64,000 nucleotides of DNA from Fimadaptatus sp050946055 (lineage in GTDB: Bacteria; Bacillota; Clostridia; Christensenellales; Aristaeellaceae), in assembly GCA_050946055.1 (NCBI GenBank), contig JBMNUB010000003.1, positions 68,505-132,504 on the forward strand. Direction: 5' to 3'. Shown piece by piece: positions 42,213-50,929 of the stretch. Both the position numbers and the translations under genes were made by a program. Numbering within the stretch: position 1 is the first letter of the stretch; every line of letters begins with the position of its first letter. The notes under the pieces are model-generated. The model ran no database searches. It was not told the origin of the DNA and saw only the letters and a program-made list of their open reading frames with translations.

Positions 42213-42498
42213 GGGCTGCTAACATAATGCCGAGAAGCCCCGGTAGAGCCCGAGCGGGGATTTTGCCCCTCTCGACTTCAATCGCGCCCGGCGGCATGTG
42301 CGGTGAGCGCTCATGTTTTTTGCGTTGAGAAATACAACTTCCCAGAGCAAAACATCTACCTTGCAGTTTCGGCATCCTTAAATCCGCAGTGATTTCAATG
42401 GAAACTGACAGCGGTGCGGGAGGGTTTCCGCATACACGCTTGTCAAGCTGCTTTTTTGACAAACAGGCTGTTAAGTTTGATATTTTACCGCGCGGCGG
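42213..42498. other. Unassigned AT-richer interval upstream of rplU
   Basis: 286 bases with composition unlike the neighbours. A weak hairpin CCCCG/CGGGG followed by ATTTT (42238-42264) may end the DUF89 transcript. The minus strand has a stop-free stretch across the region but without support for a gene. I cannot name an RNA here. Confidence 0.35.
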
Positions 42499-42528
42499 TT
42501 GACTTGAGAGCGCGTATTATAGTATAAT
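42499..42528 (+). promoter_or_regulatory. Promoter of the rplU-prp-rpmA operon
   Basis: TTGACT at 42499-42504, TATAAT at 42523-42528, 18-base spacer. Confidence 0.8.
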
Positions 42529-42534
42529 ATGCGG

Positions 42535-42614
42535 GTGCTCCGCACGGGAAAGGCGTTTTAAATGCCGCTGCCCAAGGGCGATGGCTGCCCTGTCCCGGCG
42601 AGACTTCATAGAAG
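42535..42614 (+). ncRNA. Possible ribosomal protein L21 leader (5' UTR structure)
   Basis: The leader between promoter and rplU can fold: GGTGCTCCGCACGGGA…, GGCG-ttttaaa-TGCC, GGGC-gatggct-GCCC and a closing CGGGA/TCCCG pair (42545-42549 with 42592-42597). L21 leaders are known autoregulatory elements in Firmicutes. The match is by position and foldability only; a covariance-model search would decide. Confidence 0.4.
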
Positions 42615-42630
42615 AAGGAGGTGTGCTGCC

Positions 42631-42939
42631 GTGTACGCAATAATCAAGACCGGTGGCAAGCAGTATCGCGTTGAAAAGAGCGACGTGATCTATGTTGAGA
42701 AGCTGGACGCCCAGGAAGGCGACGAGGTACAGTTCGACGTCATGCTGGTCGGCAAGGACGAGGGCGCTGTGATAGGCAAGCCGCTGGTAGCCGGTGCTTC
42801 TGTTACCGGTAAGGTGGTAAAGCAGGTAAAGAGCGCCAAGATACTTGTCTACAAGTATAAGGCGAAGAAGAACGAGCGCAAGCGTCAGGGCCATCGTCAG
42901 CCCTACACCAAGGTGGAAATAACCGCCATCAATGCGTAA
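42631..42939 (+). CDS. rplU: Ribosomal protein L21
   Basis: 102 residues, initiating at GTG 42631 after AAGGAGG (42615-42621). Standard L21: YAIIKTGGKQYRVEKSD at the start and KRQGHRQPYTKVEITAI at the end. Binds 23S rRNA. The stop overlaps the prp start (TAATG). Ile codons include ATC, unlike the ATA-dominated bulk genes. Confidence 0.98.
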   Translation: MYAIIKTGGKQYRVEKSDVIYVEKLDAQEGDEVQFDVMLVGKDEGAVIGKPLVAGASVTGKVVKQVKSAKILVYKYKAKKNERKRQGHRQPYTKVEITAINA

Positions 42940-43283
42940 TGACGCGCGTGACCTTCCTGTATAGGCGCGGACGTCCCTACGGATTTCGCGCCAGTGGCCA
43001 TGCAGGATATGCAGACAGCGGCGAGGACATAGTGTGCGCGGCCATATCGGCGCTCACGCAGACCTGTGAGCTTGGGCTTACGGAGAAGCTGGGGCTGGAT
43101 GTGGAGGTGCAGCGCGATGATGAGCGCGGCTTTTACGAGCTGACTACGCCTGGAATACCCGGCAGAAGGCAGCGGCGTGAGGCGGCAATCCTGTTTGACA
43201 CATTGCTGATAGGACTTGAATCGATAAGATCTTCGTATCCGGAATATCTCCGGATCAACGCGAAGGAACGGAGGTGGAACTGA
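42939..43283 (+). CDS. prp: Ribosomal-processing cysteine protease Prp
   Basis: 114 residues, YsxB/DUF464 family. Catalytic His in GHAGYADSG and Cys in DIVCAAISAL. Removes the N-terminal extension of ribosomal protein L27 in Firmicutes and related bacteria. Start overlaps the rplU stop and its stop overlaps the rpmA start (both four- or five-base overlaps), so the three genes are strictly coupled. Confidence 0.95.
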   Translation: MTRVTFLYRRGRPYGFRASGHAGYADSGEDIVCAAISALTQTCELGLTEKLGLDVEVQRDDERGFYELTTPGIPGRRQRREAAILFDTLLIGLESIRSSYPEYLRINAKERRWN

Positions 43284-43576
43284 TGTTTTCTATGAATCTT
43301 CAGCTGTTCGCTCATAAAAAGGGAATGGGCTCCACCCGCAACGGTCGCGACAGCCACGCGCAGCGTTTGGGCACCAAGCGCAGCGACGGCCAGCTCGTGC
43401 TCGCGGGCAACATTCTGGTTCGCCAGAGGGGTACCAAGATCCATCCCGGCGTGAACGTGGGCATCGGCGATGACGATACTCTCTACGCCAAGGCGAATGG
43501 TATCGTGCGTTACGAGCGTCTGGGCAAGGACAAGAAGCAGGTCAGCGTTTATCCGCAGGCCGAGGCTGCCCAATAA
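43283..43576 (+). CDS. rpmA: Ribosomal protein L27 with Prp-cleaved N-terminal extension
   Basis: 97 residues. The N-terminus MFSMNLQLFAHKKGMGST carries the Prp recognition sequence (x-NLQxF-A, cleavage expected after Phe9), leaving the mature AHKKG end near the peptidyl transferase centre. ATG 43283 shares a base with the prp stop and follows GGAGGTGG; an in-frame GTG at 43274 is inside that site. The usual downstream partner obg is absent; a terminator follows. Confidence 0.98.
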   Translation: MFSMNLQLFAHKKGMGSTRNGRDSHAQRLGTKRSDGQLVLAGNILVRQRGTKIHPGVNVGIGDDDTLYAKANGIVRYERLGKDKKQVSVYPQAEAAQ

Positions 43577-43588
43577 GTTTCGCATAGC

Positions 43589-43621
43589 AAGCCTGCTCTC
43601 ATAAGGGAGCGGGCTTTTTTT
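43589..43621 (+). terminator. Terminator of rplU-prp-rpmA
   Basis: 10-bp stem AAGCCTGCTC / GAGCGGGCTT with one G-T pair, 8-base loop, then seven Ts. Confidence 0.92.
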
Positions 43622-43775
43622 AGACTAAAATGGGCCGATGGGCCGGGCTTGCCGTGCGCTATGACATGGCGCGGCTGTACGGCGGGCGCGGAGTCCGCGA
43701 ATGCAGCCGGCTTTCGGCGCAGCGCCATGGCGCAAACTGCATGCAAGGGATAATGTGAAGGCGAGGTCGGGACGC

Positions 43776-44615
43776 ATGTTCATAGAATCGGATGTGGATC
43801 TGGAACTTACGCTTGTGCGCAGCGCACAGGCGTTTCACTGGTACTTTGACGGGGCGAGGTACGTGGGGCATGCCGGAGGCGTTCCGGCGCTGATAACGCC
43901 GCGCGAGGGCGGCTTCGACTTGATGAGCGCGCGCGATGACGAGGCATTCTGGCGCGATTACTTCGACATGGGGCGCGATTACGATGCGCTTGCGCCCATA
44001 TGCGCCGCGGACGAGTATCTAAATACGTCCTATGAGCAGCTGCATGGCCTGCACGTGCTCAATCAGCCGGTCTGGGATACGCTCGTCACGTTCATAATAT
44101 CGGCCAACAACAACGTGGCGCGCATACGCTCGCTGGTCATGAAGGTCTGCGCGGCGCTGGGCGAGAAGCGCGTGCTGGACGGCGTGGAGATAAGCGTGTT
44201 CCCCAAGCCGCAGGCGCTGGCCGGGGCTACGGTGGAACAGCTGCGCGAGATGGGCATGGGCTATCGCGCGCCCTATCTTATAGAGAGCGCGCAGGCAGTT
44301 GTGGACGGCTTCGATCTGGAGGAGCTGCGCAGCCTGCCCTATGAGCAGGCGCACAAGCGCGTCTGCCAGCTCAAGGGCGTGGGGCCAAAGGTGGCCGATT
44401 GTGTGCTGCTGTTTGGATGCAGGCATTCGCAGGCATTCCCGGTGGACGTGTGGATGGAGCGCGCCATGCGCAACTACATGCCCGGCTGTACCAACCGCGC
44501 CGAACTGAAGCGCTGCGCGCAGCGGCTGTGGGGCGAGGATGCGGGCATACTCCAGCAGTACCTGTTCCACGCCGCGCGCATGGGGCTGATAAGCACAGGC
44601 GACGGCGAGCAATGA
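43776..44615 (+). CDS. OGG1-type 8-oxoguanine DNA glycosylase/AP lyase
   Basis: 279 residues. N-terminal OGG_N-like domain (residues 1-95), then an HhH-GPD domain: VLNQPVWDTLVTFIISANNNVARI, hairpin CQLKGVGPKVADCVLLFG with the catalytic Lys in PKVADC, and AFPVDVWMERAM with the catalytic Asp. Excises oxidised guanine and cleaves the abasic site in characterised members. The ATG at 43776 follows GAGG; the frame is open upstream but lacks a site. It stands alone between the ribosomal operon and a DUF554 gene. Confidence 0.92.
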   Translation: MFIESDVDLELTLVRSAQAFHWYFDGARYVGHAGGVPALITPREGGFDLMSARDDEAFWRDYFDMGRDYDALAPICAADEYLNTSYEQLHGLHVLNQPVWDTLVTFIISANNNVARIRSLVMKVCAALGEKRVLDGVEISVFPKPQALAGATVEQLREMGMGYRAPYLIESAQAVVDGFDLEELRSLPYEQAHKRVCQLKGVGPKVADCVLLFGCRHSQAFPVDVWMERAMRNYMPGCTNRAELKRCAQRLWGEDAGILQQYLFHAARMGLISTGDGEQ

Positions 44616-44742
44616 CGGCATAGGCGCGATTAGCCTATGCAGGGCGCGATGAGGGCCGCATGCAAAAACAGCGGCTGAGTGCGCGCAAGTGCGCACTATG
44701 GTCGCATACGGCGCGCCCATACATGTGAGGAAGGCGAAATAT

Positions 44743-45447
44743 ATGCCCGGAGTGTTGGCAAATGTAGCGGCGGTGATATTGGGCGGCGGACTGGGCCTGC
44801 TGCTGGGCGGCAGGGTAAGCGATAGGCTTCAGCGCACCATGACGCAGGGCTTGGCGCTGTGCATACTGCTGATAGGATTGGACGGAGCGCTGGGCGATAC
44901 CGACACTATCGGCGCAATAGTGTGCATGGTGTTGGGCGCGCTGATAGGCGAGGGACTGGACATAGAGAGCCGCCTGGAAGCGCTGGGACAGTGGGCGCAG
45001 AGGCGCATGCGCGGCAGGGGCTCAAACGTGGCGCAGGGCTTCGTGGCGGCCAGCTTGCTGTTCTGCGTGGGCGCGATGGCGGTTGTCGGCTCGCTGGACG
45101 CGGGACTGAGCGGCAGGTATGACACGCTGCTGGCCAAGTCCATGCTGGACGGCGTGAGCGCGCTGCTGCTGTCGGCCACGCTGGGCGCAGGGGTGCTGCT
45201 GTCGGCGGCGGTGGTGCTGCTGTATCAGGGCGGCATAGCGCTGCTGGCCGGGCTGCTTCAGCCGGTTTTGAGCGAGGCGGTGGTGGCGCTTATGTCCGGC
45301 ACGGGTGGGCTGCTGATAGCGGGACTGGCGCTCAACATGCTGGGCGTGCCTAAGATAAAGGTGGGCAATCTCCTGCCCGCGATATTCCTGCCCATGGCAT
45401 ACGTGCCGCTGGTAGGCTGGGCGCAGACACTGCTGGGCGTGGCATGA
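44743..45447 (+). CDS. DUF554 family membrane protein
   Basis: 234 residues, about 7 hydrophobic segments. Family features: N-terminal GVLANVAAVILGGGLGLLLG, then GLALCILLIGLDGAL, and FLPMAYVPL near the C-terminus. Members of DUF554 (YdfK-like) have been suggested to be transporters, but none is firmly characterised. GAGGAAGG lies before the ATG at 44743. No clear operon partner. Confidence 0.87.
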   Translation: MPGVLANVAAVILGGGLGLLLGGRVSDRLQRTMTQGLALCILLIGLDGALGDTDTIGAIVCMVLGALIGEGLDIESRLEALGQWAQRRMRGRGSNVAQGFVAASLLFCVGAMAVVGSLDAGLSGRYDTLLAKSMLDGVSALLLSATLGAGVLLSAAVVLLYQGGIALLAGLLQPVLSEAVVALMSGTGGLLIAGLALNMLGVPKIKVGNLLPAIFLPMAYVPLVGWAQTLLGVA

Positions 45448-45477
45448 GCGCGGACGGCCTTAAGATTGCATTGGCTC

Positions 45478-45506
45478 TCGACGCGCGGCGCGGTTTAATG
45501 TATAAT
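45478..45506 (+). promoter_or_regulatory. Promoter overlapping the apparent capA-like start
   Basis: TCGACG at 45478-45483 and a perfect TATAAT at 45501-45506, 17-base spacer. The -10 overlaps the in-frame ATG at 45505, so that codon is unlikely to initiate translation. Confidence 0.6.
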
Positions 45507-47361
45507 GGACAGCAGAGTTACTCGACAGGAGGGAGCGCATATTCCGGATGAATACATAAAGCGCCGCCAGCGACGCGCGGCGGATGCGGCTCCCGCTGTG
45601 CCGGGAAGAAATCAGCGCGATGCTGTTAAGAGCGCTGCGCCGGTCAGTGCGCCCGCGCAGCATGCGCGAACTGCCCCGCCCAAGCATGTGTCAGACGGGC
45701 GCATGGGAAGCCGGGCGGCTGAGCGCGCCGCGCATATGGGCATGCAGACAGCGCACAGCGATGCCGCCCAAAGGCAGCAGGCGCGGCTTGAGCGAGAGTA
45801 CGCGCATGAGCTTGCCGGGCGCACACAGCCAAGCGATTCGCGACCGCATGCGAATGCGCCCGAAACGCATGGTCAGGCAGGAGCGCGGGCATATGCGCGT
45901 GTAGGTTCAGAGAGTGCTGTGCGCGATGAACGCCAATCGCATGGCAGAGCCGCTATGCATGATGAGCATAGTCAGATAAACAGACAGCTCTCGCGCGTCG
46001 AGCATAGTCAGATAAGCAGACGGCTCTCGCGCGCCGAGCATAGTCAGATAAGCAGAAAGCCCTCGCGCGCCGAGCATAGTCAGATAAGCAGAAAGCCCTC
46101 GCGCGCCGAGCATAGTCAGATAAGCAGACAGCTCTCGCGCGACAAGCACGCGGCATCAGGCCGTCCCGCCGTGCGCGAACAGGATGAGCGCGCGTTTCGC
46201 AGGCAGCTGCGCCGCATGCGCGAGGTCAATGCCGGCCTGCGCGGCCTGTGCGCGGCTATGATGGCGCTGCTGCTGCTCATGTGGCCGCAGGCGACCGTGC
46301 CGGATGGCGGCGATGTGCAGGGCGGCGGGCAGGAGGTCGTGCTGCCCATCAGCATGGCGACGCCCAGTCCCGCGCCTTCGCCCAGCCCCGCGCCCACGTC
46401 CGAGCCGCAGCCCGTTACCATAACCATAAGCGCGGCGGGCGACTGCACGCTGGGCTATGACCCGCGTCTGGGCTATACCAATTCGCTGCCGCACGAGCTG
46501 GAGCGGCAAAACGGCGATTACAGCTACTTCTTCCGCGATGTGAAGCCGGTGTTTGAGAGCGATGACGTGACCGTGGTCAACCTTGAGTGCGCGCTGACGC
46601 TGTCCGATGACAAGATGGAGGACAAGACCTTCTGCTTCAAGGGCGATCCGCTGTACCGCAACATATTGCTGGAAGGTTCGGTCGAGGTGGTGTCGCTGGG
46701 CAACAACCACTCGCGCGATTACAAGTCGCGCGGCTTTAACGACACAGTGGAATCGCTGCGGCTGGGCGGGATAGGCTTTGCCTCCAACGGCATAAGCTGC
46801 GTGCGCGAGATAAACGGCGTGCTGGCGGGCTTTCTGAGCTATCGCAACCGCACGCCCGAGCTGGACGTGCTAAAAGCCGATATAGAATCGCTGCGCGCGC
46901 AGGGCTGTGCGCTGGTAATATGTTCGTTCCACTGGGGCGAGGAGTATCGCAATGTGGCCAACTCGACTCAGACCAAGCTGGGGCGAGCCGCGGTTGACTA
47001 TGGCGCGGATCTGGTGCTGGGGCATCATCCGCATGTGATAGGCTCGATAGAGCAGTATAAGGGTCGGTACATAGTGTATTCGCTGGGCAACTTCTGCTTT
47101 GGCGGCAATCGCGACCCTGATGACAAGGATACATTCATATTCAGACAGACGTTTGAGATAGCCGACGACGGCACGGCCATGGATGCGGGGATAGAGATAG
47201 TTCCCTGCCGCATATCCTCGACCGAGCGCCGCAACGACTATCAGCCCACGATATATGGCCGCGAGGATGCATTGCGCGTGCTGGACAGGCTCAGGCAGTA
47301 TTCCGCGCCGCTGGACTATGCCGCCGAGCTGGACGAGTCTGTGCTGAATTGGGACTGGTGA
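45505..47361 (+). CDS. CapA-like (poly-gamma-glutamate synthesis family) membrane-anchored metallophosphoesterase-type protein
   Basis: Up to 618 residues. A long N-terminal Arg/Ala/His-rich, probably disordered cytoplasmic region (to ~243) with five 12-residue repeats, one TM helix at about 244-261, a Pro/Ser linker (PSPAPSPSPAPTS), then a CapA domain: ITISAAGDCTLGYD, VVNLECALT, VVSLGNNHSRDYK, CSFHWGEEY, GADLVLGHHPHV and YSLGNFCFGG, all with conserved metal-type ligands. CapA/PgsA proteins act in capsule polymer synthesis. The only in-frame ATG (45505) overlaps a -10 element; AGGAGGG at 45527-45533 points to initiation at ATT 45541, a rare start codon. Confidence 0.85.
   Translation: MDSRVTRQEGAHIPDEYIKRRQRRAADAAPAVPGRNQRDAVKSAAPVSAPAQHARTAPPKHVSDGRMGSRAAERAAHMGMQTAHSDAAQRQQARLEREYAHELAGRTQPSDSRPHANAPETHGQAGARAYARVGSESAVRDERQSHGRAAMHDEHSQINRQLSRVEHSQISRRLSRAEHSQISRKPSRAEHSQISRKPSRAEHSQISRQLSRDKHAASGRPAVREQDERAFRRQLRRMREVNAGLRGLCAAMMALLLLMWPQATVPDGGDVQGGGQEVVLPISMATPSPAPSPSPAPTSEPQPVTITISAAGDCTLGYDPRLGYTNSLPHELERQNGDYSYFFRDVKPVFESDDVTVVNLECALTLSDDKMEDKTFCFKGDPLYRNILLEGSVEVVSLGNNHSRDYKSRGFNDTVESLRLGGIGFASNGISCVREINGVLAGFLSYRNRTPELDVLKADIESLRAQGCALVICSFHWGEEYRNVANSTQTKLGRAAVDYGADLVLGHHPHVIGSIEQYKGRYIVYSLGNFCFGGNRDPDDKDTFIFRQTFEIADDGTAMDAGIEIVPCRISSTERRNDYQPTIYGREDALRVLDRLRQYSAPLDYAAELDESVLNWDW
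45964..46143 (+). repeat. 36-bp minisatellite inside the capA-like gene
   Basis: Five tandem units encoding EHSQISRxxSRA (12 residues), in the cytoplasmic N-terminal region before the TM helix. Units differ at two positions (QL, RL, KP). Confidence 0.9.
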
Positions 47362-47377
47362 GGCAGGAGGTTTGTTT

Positions 47378-48889
47378 ATGGCGGATAGGGTGGTCTTTTT
47401 TGACACTACGCTGCGCGACGGCGAGCAGACGCCGGGCGTGAATCTGAACATAACAGAGAAGGTGCAGATAGCCCTGCAGCTGGAGCGGCTGGGGGTGGAG
47501 ATAATCGAGGCGGGCTTTGCGGCCAGCAGCAAGGGCGACTTTGCGGCGGTGCAGGCCGTGGCCGAGGCGGTGCGCGAGCCGGTCATATGCTCAATGTGCC
47601 GTGCCGTTCCGGGCGACATAGAGGCGGCTGCGCAGGCGCTTGCCGGCGCGCGTAGGAAGCGCATACATGTGGTCATAGCCACAAGCGATCTGCACATGCG
47701 CTATAAGCTCAAAAAGACGCCGGAAGAAGTGCTGGAGCTGACGCGCGACTCGGTGCGTTTGGCGCGCAGCTTCGCAGATGACGTGGAGTTCTCCGCCGAG
47801 GATGCATCGCGCTCGGATGCTGAGTTCCTGTACAGGGTGCTGAATGTCGCCATACGCGAGGGCGCGACCACCATAAACATACCCGATACCGTGGGCTATT
47901 CGACGCCGCTGGAGTTTGAACGGCTGATACGCGGCATACGCGAAAACGTCGCGGGCATTGACAGCGTAGTGCTGTCGGCGCACTGCCATAACGATCTGGG
48001 GCTGGGCGTGGCGTGCAGTCTGGCGGGTGTGCGCGCGGGCGTAAGGCAGCTGGAATGCACCATGAATGGTCTGGGCGAGCGCGCAGGCAACGCGGCGCTG
48101 GAGGAGCTGGCCATGGCCATAAAGACGCGCAGCGACTTCTACGGCTGCGACATCGGGCTGGACACGCGCCAGCTCACGCGCGCCAGCAAGCTGGTATCCT
48201 CGCTCACCGGCGTTGAAGTGCAGCCCAACAAGGCAATAGTTGGGCAAAACGCGTTCCGCCATCAGTCGGGCATACACCAGCACGGCGTGCTGGCCAATCG
48301 CAGCACGTATCAGATAATCGATCCGCAGGACGTGGGCGTGCCGCGCGCGGGCATAGTGCTGGGCAAGCTCAGCGGGCGGCATGCGTTCGAGGAGCATCTG
48401 CATGAGATGGGCTATCAGCTCACTCAGGAGGAGCTTGCCGATGCGTTTGCGCGGTTTAAGGCGCTCTGCGACCGCAAGAAGGACGTGTCCGACCGCGACA
48501 TAGCCGCACTGCTGGACAAGCGCATAAGCGAGATACCCGACGTATACGCGCTGGAGAGCTATCAGGTGTTTGCAGGCAACAAGCTCAACGCGACCGCTGC
48601 CATAGCGCTCAGGCACGACGGCAAGGAGCGCGTGGAGGCCGCGGTCGGCACAGGCTCGGTGGACGCGTGCTTCAAGGCCATAGACAGGCTGGTGGGCATG
48701 GAACTGCAGCTGGACAGCTATTCGATAAAGGCAGTGACCGAGGGCGCGGACGCGCTGGGCGAAGTCACCGTGCGCATACGCCACGCCATGGGTACATTCC
48801 TGGGCAAGGGCATATCCACGGACGTAGTGGAGGCCTCGATACTTGCGTACATAAACGCCGTGAACCGCATGCTGTCGGAGATAGCATAG
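47378..48889 (+). CDS. leuA: 2-isopropylmalate synthase
   Basis: 503 residues. First committed step of leucine synthesis: acetyl-CoA plus 2-oxoisovalerate. DRE-TIM start FFDTTLRDGEQTPGVN, metal-site SAHCHNDLG, NGLGERAGNAALEE, FRHQSGIHQHGVL, and a C-terminal LeuA allosteric domain where leucine feeds back. The GEQTPG form distinguishes it from cimA at 18.5 kb. ATG 47378 follows GGAGG; it begins 16 bases after the capA-like stop, so may be read through from that gene. leuB/C/D are not in the window. Confidence 0.94.
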   Translation: MADRVVFFDTTLRDGEQTPGVNLNITEKVQIALQLERLGVEIIEAGFAASSKGDFAAVQAVAEAVREPVICSMCRAVPGDIEAAAQALAGARRKRIHVVIATSDLHMRYKLKKTPEEVLELTRDSVRLARSFADDVEFSAEDASRSDAEFLYRVLNVAIREGATTINIPDTVGYSTPLEFERLIRGIRENVAGIDSVVLSAHCHNDLGLGVACSLAGVRAGVRQLECTMNGLGERAGNAALEELAMAIKTRSDFYGCDIGLDTRQLTRASKLVSSLTGVEVQPNKAIVGQNAFRHQSGIHQHGVLANRSTYQIIDPQDVGVPRAGIVLGKLSGRHAFEEHLHEMGYQLTQEELADAFARFKALCDRKKDVSDRDIAALLDKRISEIPDVYALESYQVFAGNKLNATAAIALRHDGKERVEAAVGTGSVDACFKAIDRLVGMELQLDSYSIKAVTEGADALGEVTVRIRHAMGTFLGKGISTDVVEASILAYINAVNRMLSEIA

Positions 48890-49031
48890 CACCGTCGCAT
48901 GGGGATGAAGTGGAGTTATAATTGAAGATGATAGTAGGGGAAACCTTCCCATGGCACTTCCGGGAGTAGAGTGGGGAGCGGCATAGCCTGAGCTAAACTG
49001 AAAGGTGAGGTGCCGCGTGATCGACTGAGTA

Positions 49032-49290
49032 GTCAGCCGCGCAGTGAAGCCGCCATGCTGCCGAAGCCGGTGGCGATGTCCTGCTTGCGTCAGCCACGCA
49101 GTGAAGCCGCCATGCTGCCGAAGCCGGTGGCGATGTCCTGCTTGTGTCAGCCACGCAGTGAAGCTGCCGTCCGCGAAGCCGGTGGCGATGTCCTGCTTGT
49201 GTCAGCCACGCAGTGAAGCTGCCGTCCGCGAAGCCGGTGGCGATGCGCTGCCTGTGTCAGCCGCGCAGTGAAGCCGCCATCCGCGTGCCG
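49032..49290. repeat. Intergenic minisatellite, 55-57-bp units
   Basis: Units start at GTCAGCC at 49032, 49089, 49146, 49201 and 49256 (last one partial). Core phrase GCAGTGAAGCYGCCRT…AAGCCGGTGGCGATGTCCTG. Two sub-types differ by a 2-base deletion (…ATGCTGCCG versus …TCCGCG). The surrounding gene-free interval 48890-49436 shows nothing else recognisable. Confidence 0.9.
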
Positions 49291-49436
49291 CGCCAAACTA
49301 CAATCCTACCCAATCCCACTTCTGCATTCGGGAAAAAGCTCATCCAGCACCCGCGCACTCCTTCGCTTTCAGTGGATTAAAGAGCTGGGCTATCTCATAA
49401 CCCCGATGAATCCGAAAGCCACCACAAATAGAATAC

Positions 49437-49480
49437 GCAAAAACGGGATTGCCGCATAGCCATCTATGCAGCAGTCCCGT
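49437..49480 (-). terminator. Terminator of the GNAT-lysC operon
   Basis: Minus strand: 17-base arms (ACGGGACTGCTGCATAG with CTATGCGGCAATCCCGT, one mismatch and one G-T pair), 4-base loop, then TTTTTGCG. Confidence 0.88.
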
Positions 49481-49528
49481 TTGTCTCACTCAAATGTAAG
49501 GCGCGCCGGCCGGCGCACAAAGCGCCCG

Positions 49529-50869
49529 TCACTCCACGAACGCTTTGTATATCGCGCGTATGGCGTTTTCAAAGTCGGCCACGTCCACGCCTACGATTAT
49601 GTTCAGCTCGCTCGAACCCTGATCTATCATGCGCACGTTTATGCGGCTCTCGGCCAGCGCCGTGAACAGCTTGGCCGCTGTACCGAATGCGCCGGTCATG
49701 CCCCGTCCCACTGTGGCTATCAGCGCCAGACCGCGCTTTAGCTCCATTGCGTCGGGCTGCACGTCCTCCTTGATGCGGCGCAGCAGCTCCTCCTGGTGCA
49801 TGTTGAATTCCTTTTCGTTTATTATCACGCACATAGTGTCTATGCCGGTGGGCAGATGTTCAAACGACACGCCGTAGTCCTCCAGCGCGCTCAGCACGCG
49901 CCGGCCTACGCCCAGCTCGCTGTTCATCATGGCCTTTTCGATGGACAGTATGGTGAAGCCGGTGTGACCCGCTATGCCAGTTATGGCCTGATTGTTTATC
50001 TGGTTCTCGCTGGATATGTCGCATACTATCATCGTGCCGGGATCGTCGGGCGCGTTGGTGTTGCGTATGTTGGTGGGTATGCCCGCGCGGCGCACCGGGA
50101 ACACCGCGTCCTCGTGCAGCACGGTCGCGCCCATGTAGCTCAGCTCGCGCAGCTCGCGGTAGGTGAGTTGGTTTATGCGGCGCGGGTTGTCGATTATGCG
50201 CGGGTCGGCCATCAGGAAGCCGGATACGTCTGTCCAGTTCTCGTACTTGTCGGCATCGACGGCGCGTGCCACCACCGCGCCGGTTATGTCCGAGCCGCCG
50301 CGCGAGAAGGTCTTGACCTGACCGTCGGGCATGGCGCCGTAGAAGCCGGGTATGACCGCATGCTCATGATGGCGCAGCTCCTCTGAGAGTATTGTGTTGG
50401 TAAGCTCGGCCTGGAACACGCCCTGCTGCGAGAACACAAAGAAGTCGGCGGGGTCGATGAAGTCCCAGCCCATGTAGCTGGCCAGCAGCCTGCCGTTCAG
50501 ATACTCGCCGCGGGATGCGGCATAGTCGCTGTTGCGGCGGCGCAGTATCTCGCTGCGCACGTTAGTCAGTATGGGCATGAGGTCTATTTTAAGCCCAAGG
50601 TCGGACGCTATGCCGGTAAAGCGCTCTATCACGGGCTCGAACGCCTCGATGAGCCGCTGCTCGGCTTCAGACTCGGGCGAGCTGACCACGGCGTTGTGGC
50701 AGGCGTAGAGCATGTCTGTCACCTTGGTATCGGCCTTGTTGCGCTTGCCCGGAGCGGACGGCACTGCAAAGCGCCGGTCAGGGTCGGCAAGGAGTATATC
50801 GTGTACCTTGCGGAACTGCCCTGCGTCCGCAAGAGAACTGCCTCCGAATTTCGTCACTATGATGCCCAT
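49529..50869 (-). CDS. lysC: Aspartate kinase
   Basis: 446 residues. Phosphorylates aspartate, the entry to lysine, threonine and methionine synthesis. N-terminal kinase domain with VTKFGGSSLADA and TFSRGGSDITGA, then two ACT domains (from about 300; GFTILSIEKAMMNSELG and LALIATVGRGMTGAFG) typical of feedback-inhibited enzymes. ATG 50869 with GAGAGGGG upstream. It follows a GNAT gene by 60 bases. No lysine riboswitch is visible in the short leader. Confidence 0.95.
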   Translation of the reverse strand: MGIIVTKFGGSSLADAGQFRKVHDILLADPDRRFAVPSAPGKRNKADTKVTDMLYACHNAVVSSPESEAEQRLIEAFEPVIERFTGIASDLGLKIDLMPILTNVRSEILRRRNSDYAASRGEYLNGRLLASYMGWDFIDPADFFVFSQQGVFQAELTNTILSEELRHHEHAVIPGFYGAMPDGQVKTFSRGGSDITGAVVARAVDADKYENWTDVSGFLMADPRIIDNPRRINQLTYRELRELSYMGATVLHEDAVFPVRRAGIPTNIRNTNAPDDPGTMIVCDISSENQINNQAITGIAGHTGFTILSIEKAMMNSELGVGRRVLSALEDYGVSFEHLPTGIDTMCVIINEKEFNMHQEELLRRIKEDVQPDAMELKRGLALIATVGRGMTGAFGTAAKLFTALAESRINVRMIDQGSSELNIIVGVDVADFENAIRAIYKAFVE

Positions 50870-50929
50870 GTGTAAGAACCCCTCTCCAATGCGGCGGACG
50901 CGCGCCCGCACAGCTTAGTCTGCTGTAAA

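Noticed and set aside
42133..42462. Minus-strand open frame upstream of rplU
   Set aside because: It has no ribosome-binding site, overlaps the DUF89 end, and the sequence shows no domain.
47378..48889. Assignment of this gene as homocitrate or a second citramalate synthase
   Set aside because: The GEQTPG motif, length and C-terminal domain fit 2-isopropylmalate synthase; cimA is separately present.
49032..49290. Repeat array considered as a CRISPR or coding repeat
   Set aside because: The whole 55-57-bp unit is repeated without spacers, and the open frames through it lack a start site and sense beyond the array.
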